37,259 nt of DNA from contig WRKO01000023.1 in NCBI GenBank assembly GCA_009782215.1, positions 1 through 37,259 of the forward strand, written 5' to 3'. The notes beneath the pieces were generated by a model. That model was not told the origin of the DNA. It did no database searches and worked only from the letters and a program-made list of their open reading frames with translations. Below are positions 8,353 through 22,852 of the stretch, piece by piece; the first letter of the stretch is position 1; each line of letters begins with the position of its first letter. The DNA comes from Oscillospiraceae bacterium (GTDB lineage: Bacteria > Bacillota > Clostridia > Oscillospirales > UBA929). Made by a program: the position numbers and the translations under genes.

Positions 8353-9151
8353 GGCGCGCCGGCAGGCGCAAGCCTTGAGAAAGAAAGGCGTTAAGCCGCG
8401 GCTGGCCATTATCTTGGCGGGCGGCGACCCCGCTTCGGAAATTTATGTGAAAAACAAGCTGAAGGACTGCGAGGACTGCGGGATTATCGGCTCCCTTCAC
8501 CGGCTGCCGGGCGACGCGTCGCAGGACGATTTGCTGATTCAAATCGCGCGGCTCAACACCGACGCGGCGGTACACGGGATTCTGCTCCAGCATCCGTATC
8601 CGCCGGGGATAGACGAGTTTTCGGTCAGGAGCGCGATCAGCCCGGACAAGGACGTTGATTCGCTGCATCCGCTGAACGCGGGGCTGATTGCCCATGACCG
8701 GCCGCACTTTTTGCCGGGAACGCCGGCGGGGATTTTGGCGCTGCTGGACAGATATGAGATTGGCGCAAAAGGGAAGCATTGCGTCATCGTCAACCGTAGC
8801 CATATCGTCGGCAAGCCGATGGCGCAGATGATGCTGGCGCGGGACGCGACTGTGACTGTTTGCCACAGCCGTACGCCGGACTTGGGGGCGTTTACGCGAG
8901 CCGCCGATATTTTGATGTCCGCGGTTGGGAAGGCGGGGCTGATTACGGGGGATATGGTCAAGCCGGGGGCGGTTGTGATTGACGTGGGGATTACCAAAAG
9001 GGCGGACGGCAAGCTGGCGGGAGACGTTGTGTTTGACGACGTGGAGCCGGTTGCGTCGTACATAACGCCGGTGCCGGGGGGCGTGGGGCCGATGACACGG
9101 GCGATTTTGATGAAAAACACCATTACGGCGGCAGTGGAGGCGACGATATAA
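8303..9151 (+). CDS. folD: Bifunctional methylenetetrahydrofolate dehydrogenase/cyclohydrolase
   Basis: FolD oxidises 5,10-methylene-THF to methenyl-THF with NAD(P)+ and hydrolyses it to 10-formyl-THF in the cytoplasm. The 282-residue protein keeps the expected active-site residues: Y48 and K52 of YVKNK, Q96, and D119 of KDVD. It also has a Rossmann region (VIVNRSHIVGKPMAQ) and PGGVGPMT near the C-terminus. The usual QLPLP motif reads QHPYP here and KDVDG reads KDVDS; the catalytic Gln and Asp are kept. ATG 8303 has GGGGAGG (8287-8293) nine bases upstream, so the gene starts inside the end of lgt. Its TAA overlaps the ATG of fhs by one base, a sign of coupled translation with the next enzyme of the pathway. 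Confidence 0.95.
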   Translation: MAIRMDGIATAKTIRDEARRQAQALRKKGVKPRLAIILAGGDPASEIYVKNKLKDCEDCGIIGSLHRLPGDASQDDLLIQIARLNTDAAVHGILLQHPYPPGIDEFSVRSAISPDKDVDSLHPLNAGLIAHDRPHFLPGTPAGILALLDRYEIGAKGKHCVIVNRSHIVGKPMAQMMLARDATVTVCHSRTPDLGAFTRAADILMSAVGKAGLITGDMVKPGAVVIDVGITKRADGKLAGDVVFDDVEPVASYITPVPGGVGPMTRAILMKNTITAAVEATI

Positions 9152-10761
9152 TGCTAACGGATATTCAAATCGCGCAGGGAGCGAAGCTGCGCCCAATCGC
9201 GGAGATTGCGGAGGGGCTGGGGCTGACCGGGGAGCAATGGGAGCCTTACGGGCGGTATAAGGCGAAGATATCGAAAACGCCGCAAACAGGCCGGATGGGA
9301 CGGCTTGTGCTGGTGACGGCGATGACGCCGACAAAATTCGGAGAAGGGAAGACCACGGTGAGCGTGGGGCTGTCCGACGGGCTGCGCCGCTTGGGGAAAA
9401 AGACGGTGCTTTGCCTGCGTGAGCCGTCGCTGGGGCCGGTGTTCGGCGTGAAGGGCGGCGCGGCGGGCGGGGGATACGCCCAAGTGGTGCCGATGGAGGA
9501 GCTGAACCTTCACTTCACGGGGGACATCCATGCCGTCACCGCGGCCAACAACTTGCTTTCGGCGGCGATAGACAACCACCTCCATCACGGCGGCGAGCCG
9601 GTTCTTGATTCGCGCCGGGTGACGTGGAAGCGCTGCATGGACATGAACGACCGCGCTTTGCGCGATATGACGGTGGGGCTGGGCGGGCCGTCGGGCGGCG
9701 TGCCGAGGCAGGAAGGGTTTCAAATCACGGCCGCCAGCGAGGTGATGGCCATTTTGTGCATGGCTTCCGACGCCGCGGACTGCAAGGAGCGCTTGGGGCG
9801 GATTGTCGTCGGGACCACCCGCGCGGGGGAGCCGGTTACCTGCGCCGATTTGAAGGTGCAGGGAGCGATGGCGGCTTTGCTGAAGGACGCGCTCAAACCA
9901 AACCTTGTGCAGACCTTGGAGGGGACGCCCGCGCTGATTCACGGCGGCCCCTTCGCCAATATCGCCCACGGCTGCAACTCCTTAATCGCAACCAAGGCCG
10001 CGCTGGCGCTGGGGGATGTGGTGGTGACCGAGGCGGGCTTCGGCGCTGATTTAGGCGCGGAGAAATTTATGAACATCAAATGCCGCGCGGGGGGGCTGCG
10101 CCCGTCGGCCTGCGTCATTGTCGCCACGGCGCGCGCGTTTAAGCATCACGGCGGGGCGGATAATTTGTTCGCGCATATTGAGAATGTGACCAAAAACTAC
10201 GGGCTGCCCGCCGTTGTGGCCGTCAACCGTTTTGCTTCGGATACGGACGCTGACCTTGCGGCGGTGGAGGCCGCCTGCCGCGCAATGAAAATCCCCTGCG
10301 CCGTTTACGAGGGGTTTTCCCGGGGCGGGGCGGGGGCGGAAGCGCTGGCGGGCGCCGTGCTGCCGATGTTGGAGGGCGAACCGGGAGAGCTTAAAACCGT
10401 TTACCCGCTTGAAATGGGCATTGAGGACAAGCTCAACGCCATTGCGGTGAAGATTTATGGGGCGGACGGGATAGAGCTGACGCCCGCCGCCCAGAAGCAA
10501 GCCGGGGCGCTGGAGTCTTTGGGCTACGGCAATCTGCCGGTTTGCGTGGCGAAAACGCAATACTCCCTTTCCGACGACGCGAAAAAGACCGGGCGGCCCA
10601 AAGGCTTCATCATCCACATCACCGAGCTGCGCGTCAGCGCGGGCGCGGGCTTTGTCGTGGCGCGGGCGGGAGAGGTTATGACCATGCCGGGGCTGCCCAA
10701 AGCGCCGTCGTATGAGAAGATTGACATTGACGAAAACGGACGGATTGAAGGATTGTTTTGA
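9151..10761 (+). CDS. fhs: Formate--tetrahydrofolate ligase
   Basis: This enzyme makes 10-formyl-THF from formate, THF and ATP. With FolD it links formate to methylene-THF, as in the methyl branch of the Wood-Ljungdahl pathway or in purine synthesis. The 536-residue protein has the nucleotide-binding motif TPTKFGEGKTT (60-69 region), the GGAAGGGYAQV segment, and the conserved HGGPFANIAHGCNS stretch. It is slightly shorter than the usual 556 residues but shows no break. The start overlaps the folD stop by one base. No other acetogenesis genes lie in the window, so a full pathway cannot be claimed. Confidence 0.96.
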   Translation: MLTDIQIAQGAKLRPIAEIAEGLGLTGEQWEPYGRYKAKISKTPQTGRMGRLVLVTAMTPTKFGEGKTTVSVGLSDGLRRLGKKTVLCLREPSLGPVFGVKGGAAGGGYAQVVPMEELNLHFTGDIHAVTAANNLLSAAIDNHLHHGGEPVLDSRRVTWKRCMDMNDRALRDMTVGLGGPSGGVPRQEGFQITAASEVMAILCMASDAADCKERLGRIVVGTTRAGEPVTCADLKVQGAMAALLKDALKPNLVQTLEGTPALIHGGPFANIAHGCNSLIATKAALALGDVVVTEAGFGADLGAEKFMNIKCRAGGLRPSACVIVATARAFKHHGGADNLFAHIENVTKNYGLPAVVAVNRFASDTDADLAAVEAACRAMKIPCAVYEGFSRGGAGAEALAGAVLPMLEGEPGELKTVYPLEMGIEDKLNAIAVKIYGADGIELTPAAQKQAGALESLGYGNLPVCVAKTQYSLSDDAKKTGRPKGFIIHITELRVSAGAGFVVARAGEVMTMPGLPKAPSYEKIDIDENGRIEGLF

Positions 10762-10779
10762 AAAGTTGCAATCGAAACC

Positions 10780-10809
10780 TTGACAAAACCAGACAGGATG
10801 GTATATAAT
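10780..10809 (+). promoter_or_regulatory. Strong sigma-A promoter ahead of structured RNA
   Basis: A perfect TTGACA (10780-10785), an 18-base spacer and a perfect TATAAT (10804-10809) lie just after fhs. Transcription would start near 10816, exactly where the structured RNA begins, and 350 bases before the next coding start. A consensus promoter with no nearby start codon argues for an RNA gene or a long leader. Confidence 0.8.
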
Positions 10810-10815
10810 CAGCAC

Positions 10816-10940
10816 GTCGGGAGCCGACTTGCGCCGAAAGCGCAGAAACACGCCCCCGCGGCAGACTTTGGCGGTGACACACCAAAGTCCTGCGAAGGTG
10901 ATTCCCCCACCTTACGCAACCGTTTCACCGGCACCGCGAG
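10816..10940 (+). ncRNA. Structured RNA, candidate raiA-type
   Basis: The bases just after the promoter fold into a closed multi-branched structure. GGAGCCG (10820-10826) pairs with CGGCACC (10929-10935) apart from one A-A mismatch. Inside are three hairpins. TGCGC/GCGCA (10830-10834 with 10840-10844) has a CGAAA loop. GACTTTGG/CCAAAGTC (10864-10871 with 10882-10889) extends by GCA/TGC around a bulged C. AAGGTG/CACCTT (10895-10900 with 10908-10913) is flanked by GCG/CGC. The layout and loop sequences resemble my memory of the raiA RNA motif of Firmicutes and Actinobacteria, but I could not compare it with a model. It could also be a leader of the downstream gene. No clear terminator follows; a T8 run at 10968-10975 lacks a strong stem. 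Confidence 0.6.
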
Positions 10941-11155
10941 AACACTGTTATTATACCCTCTTCGTTGTTTTTTTTCAAGCGGTGAGTTTTGCAAATCATG
11001 CCGGGTCGGTCATGTCCGCGATTCTTCGCGCACGTCGTAAGGTTCATAACGGCTTTGCCGTTCACCTTCGGCGTGTGTTTTGTTTGCGTGGGAGCGCGCA
11101 AGCCGGCCCCCCGGGGGTGGGCTTTGTTGGGCTGGTTGAACGAAGAAAAAAGGGG
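10941..11155 (+). other. Gap between structured RNA and next gene
   Basis: Open frames cross this stretch, but I see no ribosome site with a protein-like start. It contains the T8 run (10968-10975), a hairpin built on AACGGC/GCCGTT (11048-11053 with 11057-11062), and a C/G-rich palindromic patch near 11106-11116. No second promoter with both boxes is visible, so the downstream gene may be read from the promoter at 10780. Confidence 0.4.
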
Positions 11156-11164
11156 ATGTTTACG

Positions 11165-11656
11165 GTGCAGGGTTCCGGCGGGGCGGACAAAGACGCGTTA
11201 GAGCTTCCTATGTGCGGCAGGGCGTATGACGAATGCAGTCATCCCAGCGATTTTCGGGCTTACACGGAGGGCGCGGCTGATTATATCGGATTCAGGCGCG
11301 ATGGGCGCAGACACTGGGTAAAGTGTGCCGACGGCGGCAAATGGGAATACAGGGCGCATATCGTTTACCCGTTGAAAGGCGCGGCAACAAAGCTGACGGG
11401 CCAGATAGCCGCGCCGAAGCAGGAGGGCGATTTTACCGCGGGGCTGACCGCGACGTACGCGTTCAGCGACGAGGCGGGGGCTTTGCTGTTTGAATCCCCC
11501 GTTATGAGCGCCGCTTCCGGCCCGGTGGGGTTTGCGATTGACGTTTCCGGCTGTCTGTCGGTGAGGGTTTCGCTGCTGCTGGAGCTGGCCTCGCCGGGGT
11601 GGTACGGGCATACCGGGCTGATTCAAAACATGCGGGTCACGACCACCGATTATTGA
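11165..11656 (+). CDS. Hypothetical protein with carbohydrate-module-like C-terminus
   Basis: I do not recognise a named family. GTG 11165 is nine bases after AGGGG (11151-11155) and gives 163 residues; ATG 11156 in the same frame lacks ribosome-site spacing. There is no signal peptide or membrane segment. Visible elements are a polar N-terminus with two Cys, YIGFRRDGRRHWVK, then WEYRAHIVYPLKG, ATKLTG, LTATYAF, ESPVMS, GFAIDVSGC and HTGLIQNMRV. The alternation of beta-strand-like segments, with a late IDVSG step and a conserved-looking end, recalls the jelly-roll NPCBM-like carbohydrate-binding domains. That link is by pattern only. The frame is open far upstream, but the upstream part covers the structured RNA and is not protein-like. 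Confidence 0.6.
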   Translation: MQGSGGADKDALELPMCGRAYDECSHPSDFRAYTEGAADYIGFRRDGRRHWVKCADGGKWEYRAHIVYPLKGAATKLTGQIAAPKQEGDFTAGLTATYAFSDEAGALLFESPVMSAASGPVGFAIDVSGCLSVRVSLLLELASPGWYGHTGLIQNMRVTTTDY

Positions 11657-11716
11657 CGGGCAAGGGATGGTGCCGAGAGGGGCGATTTGCAACAAAAGGG
11701 TGAGATAAATATGGAG

Positions 11717-11738
11717 AACCCCGCCGAAAGGCGGGGTT
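11717..11738. terminator. Hairpin between convergent genes
   Basis: AACCCCGCC (11717-11725) and GGCGGGGTT (11730-11738) form a nine-pair stem with a GAAA loop. It lies between the stop of the + strand hypothetical gene and the 3' end of the minus-strand mscS operon, so it probably ends transcription from one or both sides. The T-tract is short on both strands, so efficiency is uncertain. Confidence 0.6.
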
Positions 11739-11760
11739 TGCGGTATGTTTGGGAAAATGA

Positions 11761-11776
11761 TGTTTCACGTGAAACA
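11761..11776. other. parS: parS chromosome-partitioning site
   Basis: The 16-base sequence TGTTTCACGTGAAACA is a perfect palindrome. It matches the Bacillus subtilis parS consensus TGTTNCACGTGAAACA at every fixed base. Such sites bind ParB (Spo0J), which spreads on DNA and loads SMC condensin, and they cluster around the replication origin. It lies in a noncoding gap between two convergent transcription units, a typical permissive position. No parA or parB gene is in the window. Confidence 0.9.
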
Positions 11777-11798
11777 ATGAGGGTTATGTAAACCGCGG

Positions 11799-12344
11799 TC
11801 AATCGTTGGGGGAGGAGGGCGGCGCGGCGCGGCTGAGGTTGACGACCTTGCTGATGGTTCCGTTGGGGAGGAAGAGGATTTCGCCGTTGTCGCCGCGGAT
11901 TTTGGTGGAGCGCAGGCCCAGCTCCTCTACCGTGCCGGTGAAGGCGTCGACGGTTACGCGCTCGCCGACGGAGAACTGGTTTTCAAAGAGGAGGAAGAAG
12001 CCGGAGATGACGTCTCTGACCAGAGTCTGCGCGCCGAAGCCGACGGCGACGCCGAGAACCCCGGCGGCGGCGAGGATGCTGGTGACGTCCACGCCCAGCC
12101 CCACGGCGAGAATCTGCATGACCGCCAAAAACCACACCACAAAGGCGGAAACGCTGATCAGCAGCTTGCTTAGGGTGTCGGCGCGGAGGTTGCGGCCGGC
12201 GTTTTTGCGCATCAGGCGGCGGACGGCGACGCGCACGACGGTTGTGAGGAGGAGCGCGATGAGGAAGACGCAGACGCTGTAAACCAAACGGCGGAGCCAG
12301 TCTGTTTGCCAAAGCTCCGGGAAGCGGTGAAGAAAATGTTCCAT
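11799..12344 (-). CDS. MscS-family mechanosensitive channel, short form
   Basis: A 181-residue protein of the small-conductance mechanosensitive channel family, which opens under membrane tension to release solutes. ATG 12344 has AGGAG seven bases upstream, overlapping the stop of the preceding gene. Segments are TM1 (about 19-41), TM2 (61-82), the pore-lining Gly/Ala-rich TM3 (about 86-115, with AAAGVLGVAVGFGAQ and a VRDVISGFFLLFENQF transition), and a beta domain (about 125-170, with VGERV, GTVEELGLRSTKI and LPNG). The protein stops directly after the beta domain with a Pro/Ser tail. E. coli MscS is 286 residues and continues into an alpha/beta vestibule of about 80 residues that is absent here. 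The stop lies only 22 bases from the parS site. It is the last gene of a four-gene operon. Confidence 0.88.
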   Translation of the reverse strand: MEHFLHRFPELWQTDWLRRLVYSVCVFLIALLLTTVVRVAVRRLMRKNAGRNLRADTLSKLLISVSAFVVWFLAVMQILAVGLGVDVTSILAAAGVLGVAVGFGAQTLVRDVISGFFLLFENQFSVGERVTVDAFTGTVEELGLRSTKIRGDNGEILFLPNGTISKVVNLSRAAPPSSPND

Positions 12345-12355
12345 AAAAAAGACTC

Positions 12356-13603
12356 CTAATGAATGAGGATGTGTTCGCGGAGAAGGGCTTCGGCGGCGGG
12401 CAGCGCGGCTTCGGCGGAGGTGTGCAGCTCGTAGAGGGGTTCGCCCGCCGTCACGGCGTCGCCGGGCTTTTTGCGGAGAAGGACGCCGGCGGAGACATCG
12501 ACCGGGTCGCCCTTGCGCGACCGTCCCGCACCGAGCAGACCTGCCGCCACGCCGACGGCTTCGGCGTCCGCGCGGGCCAGCTCTCCGCTTTTGTCTGACA
12601 AAACCTCCCGGATAAACGGCGCGGGAGGGAAGCCGCGGGTGAGGACGGAGACGTCGCCGCCTTGGGCGGAAAGCATCTCCGACAGCTTGCGGAGGGCAGA
12701 GCCGTCGGCGAGCTTGGCCCGGGCGGACGGGTAGGCAGCGCCGGAGCGCTCCCGCGCCAGCGCGAGAAGGCCTTCGGTCAGCTCCAAGCAGCACTCGATT
12801 AAATCCGCGGGGCCGCGTCCGCGCAAGACCTCAACAGCTTCCGTCACCTCGAGGGCGTTGCCGACGGCATGGCCCAGCGGCGTATCCATCGGAGAGACGA
12901 TGGCGCGGCAGGAGCGGCCCGCGCCGCGCCCGATGGACACCATCGTGTCCGCCAGCGTTTGGGCGTCGGCGGGGGTTTTCATAAACGCGCCGTCGCCGCA
13001 TTTGACGTCGAGGAGGATGCAGTCGGCGCCGGCGGCCAGCTTTTTGCTCATCACCGAGGCGGCGATGAGGGGGATGCTCTCCACCGTGCCGGTGACGTCG
13101 CGCAGCTCGTACAGAACCCGGTCGGCGGGGGCGAGGTCGGCGCTTTGCGCCGCGACGCAGACGCCGGTTTTTTGCACGACGGCTAGAAATTGCGAGGTGG
13201 TCAGCGCCGTTTGCAGCCCGGGGACGCTTTCGAGCTTATCGACCGTTCCGCCGGTGTGTCCTAAGCCGCGCCCGGACAGCTTGGCCACCGTTAAGCCGCA
13301 GGCGGCGGCGAGGGGCGCGACGATGAGCGTTGTTTTGTCGCCCACGCCTCCGGTGGAGTGCTTGTCGGCCTTGACGCCGGGCAGGGAGGATAAATCGAGC
13401 GTTTTGCCCGAATGGGCCATGTGCAGGGTGAGAGACAGGGTTTCGTCGCTGTCGAGGCCGGCGAAGCAGATGGCCATTAGCAGGGCGGCGATTTGGTAGT
13501 CGGGGAGGGCTCCGGCGGTCACGCCTTTGATGAACGCGCCGATGTCGCCGTCGGTCAGGCGGAGACCGCGGCGTTTTTTGCCGATAAGGCCGAGGAGGCT
13601 CAT
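12356..13603 (-). CDS. pdp: Pyrimidine-nucleoside phosphorylase
   Basis: This cytoplasmic enzyme splits uridine, thymidine or deoxyuridine with phosphate into base and (deoxy)ribose-1-phosphate. The 415-residue protein has the phosphate-binding KHSTGGVGDKTT (81-92) and the family signature SGRGLGHTGGTVDKLES (110-126). It has the three-domain length of the thymidine/pyrimidine phosphorylase family (about 430). ATG 13603 overlaps the cytidine deaminase stop by four bases (ATGA), indicating coupled translation. Paired with cdd, it salvages cytidine through uridine. Deciding between deoA-like and pdp-like specificity needs an alignment; a Firmicute context favours pdp. Confidence 0.92.
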   Translation of the reverse strand: MSLLGLIGKKRRGLRLTDGDIGAFIKGVTAGALPDYQIAALLMAICFAGLDSDETLSLTLHMAHSGKTLDLSSLPGVKADKHSTGGVGDKTTLIVAPLAAACGLTVAKLSGRGLGHTGGTVDKLESVPGLQTALTTSQFLAVVQKTGVCVAAQSADLAPADRVLYELRDVTGTVESIPLIAASVMSKKLAAGADCILLDVKCGDGAFMKTPADAQTLADTMVSIGRGAGRSCRAIVSPMDTPLGHAVGNALEVTEAVEVLRGRGPADLIECCLELTEGLLALARERSGAAYPSARAKLADGSALRKLSEMLSAQGGDVSVLTRGFPPAPFIREVLSDKSGELARADAEAVGVAAGLLGAGRSRKGDPVDVSAGVLLRKKPGDAVTAGEPLYELHTSAEAALPAAEALLREHILIH

Positions 13604-13989
13604 ACCCCGAATCCGTAAGGAAGAAGCTCGCTCAGCTTGAAAACCTGAATGTCATCGGGCGTGCCGGTGACGACCCTCAAGTCCTGAGAAAACTCGTTCA
13701 GCGCCTGACGGCAGATGCCGCAAGGCATACAGGTTCTCGGCGCCACGTCGCGCTGCCAGCCTGTGACGGCGAGGGCGGTGAAATTGCGCGCCCCGGCGGT
13801 GACGGCGGTGTAGAGCGCGGCGCGTTCGGCGCAGCAGCCGGCGGGGTAGCTGTGGTTTTCGACGTTGCAGCCTGTGAACACACGCCCGTCCGTGCTGAGA
13901 AGCGCCGCGCCCACCGCGAAATCGGAATAGGGCGCGTAGGCGTTTTTCCGCGCGTCCCGCGCGAGCTGGAGAAGGTCTTTGTCCGTCAT
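13600..13989 (-). CDS. cdd: Cytidine deaminase
   Basis: This enzyme hydrolyses cytidine and deoxycytidine to uridine and deoxyuridine plus ammonia. The 129-residue protein is the short homotetrameric type. It has the zinc/catalytic motif CAE (C53, A54, E55) in AGCCAERAALY and the second zinc motif PCGICRQ (C90, C93). A CNVEN substrate motif lies at 41-45. ATG 13989 has AGGAGG eight bases upstream, overlapping the stop of the aminopeptidase gene. It feeds the phosphorylase encoded next in the same operon. Confidence 0.95.
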   Translation of the reverse strand: MTDKDLLQLARDARKNAYAPYSDFAVGAALLSTDGRVFTGCNVENHSYPAGCCAERAALYTAVTAGARNFTALAVTGWQRDVAPRTCMPCGICRQALNEFSQDLRVVTGTPDDIQVFKLSELLPYGFGV

Positions 13990-14001
13990 GTAGGCTTCCT
14001 C

Positions 14002-15222
14002 CTAAAAGGCAAAATTTCCGTTTACAAAGACGGGGATTTCCCTGCCGTCTTTGGTGACGCCGGTAATCGAAAGGTCTTCCGTGCCGACCATGAAGTCTAT
14101 GTGGGTGAACGAATCGTTGGCGCCCAGCTCTTTCTTCCGCTCCTCGGTGAGCGTGCCGTCAAGGAACGCGGGATAGGCTTTGCCGAACGCGAAATGGCAG
14201 GAGGCGTTTTCGTCGAAAAGGGTGTTGTAGAAGAGGATGTTCATTTGATTGATGGGAGAATCGTGGGGAACCAGCGCGGCCTCGCCCAGATAGCGGGCGC
14301 CCTCGTCGAGGTCAAGCTCCTTTTCCAGGATGTCCAGCCCCTTGGAGGCTTTGGCGTCTATGATTTTACCGTCCTTGAGGGTAAAGACGATGTCTTCGAT
14401 GAGGTTGCCTTTGAGGGAGAGGGGCATGGAGGCGCGGAGGACGCCGTTGACCGCGTCTTTCTTGGGCAGGGTGAAAATCTCCTCGGTGGGCATGTTGGCG
14501 ACAAAATGGAAGCCGGTTTTGGCTTTTTCGCCGCAGGAGACCCATTTATGGCCATCGGGCAGGCCGACGGTGAGGTCGGTGCCGAGCGCGTTTTTGTATC
14601 GCAGCGACGCGAAAGCGTAGTCGGTGAGCGTTTGGGCGCGGCGGGCCATCGTTTCCACCTTTTTGAGCCAGAGGTCAACGGCGTCGCCGTTTCCGACGTG
14701 GACGGCCTTGAAAATGGCGTCCCAGAGCTTTTCGACCGCTTCTTCCTCGCCCGCGTCCGGGAAGACCTTCTTTGCCCACGCCGGGGAGGGGATGGAGACG
14801 CCGCACCACGCGAACTCGTTTTGCATCTGCTTGCCGACGTATTCCTTCAAAGCCGCGCCCGAAGCGCGTCCCCACCGTTGGATGCGGTCGGGGTCGACGC
14901 CCTTGAGCAACTCGGGGTCGTCGTCCATGACGCCGATGAGGGTCGCTTTTTCCTCGGCGTAGCCGTTGTAGAACTCCACCAGCCACTTGGGGATATGGTC
15001 GAAGACGGCGGGGTCGGCGCGGAGGTATTTCATCCGGGCCGTTTCGTCGTCCTTCCAGCGGACGACGACCTCGCGCGCCCCGGCTTCGTAGCACTCCTCG
15101 GCCAGAAGGCGCACAAACCACGCGTTATCGACCGAGCCGCTGACGACGACGGTCTGCCCTTTTTGCACGTTCGCCCCGACGCGGACGATGAGGGAAGCGT
15201 ATTCCTTAAATTTCTCCTGCAT
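14002..15222 (-). CDS. M29-family (thermophilic-type) aminopeptidase
   Basis: A cytoplasmic metallo-aminopeptidase of the AmpS/PepS/AmpT family, which removes N-terminal residues from peptides using two metal ions. At 406 residues it matches the usual length of about 410. The metal and active-site residues are visible in family order: E248 (in TEEIF), E314 (in LGEAALVP), H343 and Y350 (in SCHFAFGKAYP), H374 and D376 (in THIDF). ATG 15222 is preceded by GGAAAGG at about 11 bases; a GTG at 15249 in the same frame is an alternative that adds nine residues. It is the first gene of the operon with cdd, pdp and mscS, suggesting joint recycling of peptides and nucleosides. Confidence 0.93.
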   Translation of the reverse strand: MQEKFKEYASLIVRVGANVQKGQTVVVSGSVDNAWFVRLLAEECYEAGAREVVVRWKDDETARMKYLRADPAVFDHIPKWLVEFYNGYAEEKATLIGVMDDDPELLKGVDPDRIQRWGRASGAALKEYVGKQMQNEFAWCGVSIPSPAWAKKVFPDAGEEEAVEKLWDAIFKAVHVGNGDAVDLWLKKVETMARRAQTLTDYAFASLRYKNALGTDLTVGLPDGHKWVSCGEKAKTGFHFVANMPTEEIFTLPKKDAVNGVLRASMPLSLKGNLIEDIVFTLKDGKIIDAKASKGLDILEKELDLDEGARYLGEAALVPHDSPINQMNILFYNTLFDENASCHFAFGKAYPAFLDGTLTEERKKELGANDSFTHIDFMVGTEDLSITGVTKDGREIPVFVNGNFAF

Positions 15223-15280
15223 TGATAAAACATCCTTTCCTTTTGCCACCGCAGGCGGAGAGCGCCGTTCTTATAATGGC

Positions 15281-15309
15281 AGTATATCATTGTCGGGGGA
15301 AAGGGTCAA
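15281..15309 (-). promoter_or_regulatory. Promoter of the aminopeptidase-cdd-pdp-mscS operon
   Basis: Reading the minus strand, TTGACC (15309-15304) and TATACT (15286-15281) are separated by 17 bases. Transcription would begin near 15274, about 50 bases before the aminopeptidase ATG. The promoter faces away from rpoB. Confidence 0.75.
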
Positions 15310-15368
15310 CGAAAATGTTCGATGGAAAAGGGCCGCAAAAAAATTGGGTCAATTTCAAAAAATAATCC

Positions 15369-15397
15369 TTGACAAAGATGGGAGAATCTTATAAAAT
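15369..15397 (+). promoter_or_regulatory. Promoter of rpoBC
   Basis: A perfect TTGACA (15369-15374) is followed after 17 bases by TAAAAT (15392-15397) in an AT-rich patch that stands out from the GC-rich surroundings. Transcription would begin near 15404 and leave an untranslated leader of about 150 bases. Confidence 0.75.
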
Positions 15398-15405
15398 AAG
15401 AATTC

Positions 15406-15443
15406 GCCGCGTTAGGCCAATCCGACGGACAGGCTAAAGCGGC
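15406..15443 (+). promoter_or_regulatory. Leader hairpin upstream of rpoB
   Basis: At the very start of the predicted rpoB leader, GCCGC (15406-15410) pairs with GCGGC (15439-15443). The inner arms TTAG-CC and GG-CTAA pair with one bulged G. The remainder of the 15.22-15.55 kb divergent gap holds the two promoters and no other recognised element. A role in autoregulation of RNA polymerase is possible but is only inference. Confidence 0.4.
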
Positions 15444-15554
15444 AAATCATCCCGCATACACTGTATCACCAAACGCGAAAAAAGGCAATACATCGTCGAA
15501 CAATATCATACGCATACCCGGGTGTGCCATTATGACTAAGGGAGAGGATGCCAT

Positions 15555-19244
<3,690 letters not shown>

Positions 19245-19247
19245 ATT

Positions 19248-22802
<3,555 letters not shown>

Positions 22803-22816
22803 GAACTGGCCATTAT

Positions 22817-22850
22817 AAAAAAGGAGCGCCGACATCGTGTCGGCGCTCCT
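22817..22850 (-). terminator. Strong rho-independent terminator
   Basis: AGGAGCGCCGACA (22822-22834) and TGTCGGCGCTCCT (22838-22850) form a perfect 13-pair stem with a three-base loop. Read on the minus strand it is followed by a T6 run (22822-22817) and lies three bases after the stop of the minus-strand hypothetical gene, so it is a classical terminator for that gene. The same stem lies 19 bases after the rpoC stop but lacks a T-tract in that direction; it may still stop or protect the rpoC transcript end. Confidence 0.9.
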
Positions 22851-22852
22851 AG

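Noticed and set aside
6691..8409. Minus-strand open frame of 572 residues across the glucan synthase end and lgt
   Set aside because: It opposes two well-supported genes and the lgt promoter, and its translation is compositionally an antisense shadow.
10829..11164. N-terminal extension of the hypothetical gene to 275 residues
   Set aside because: The extension translates the structured RNA and the following hairpins. It has no ribosome site at its start and no protein-like pattern.
11711..11791. A 26-codon open frame starting at ATG 11711 that contains the hairpin and parS
   Set aside because: It has a passable ribosome site, but its sequence is fully explained by the terminator-like stem and the parS palindrome. 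Coding function is unlikely.
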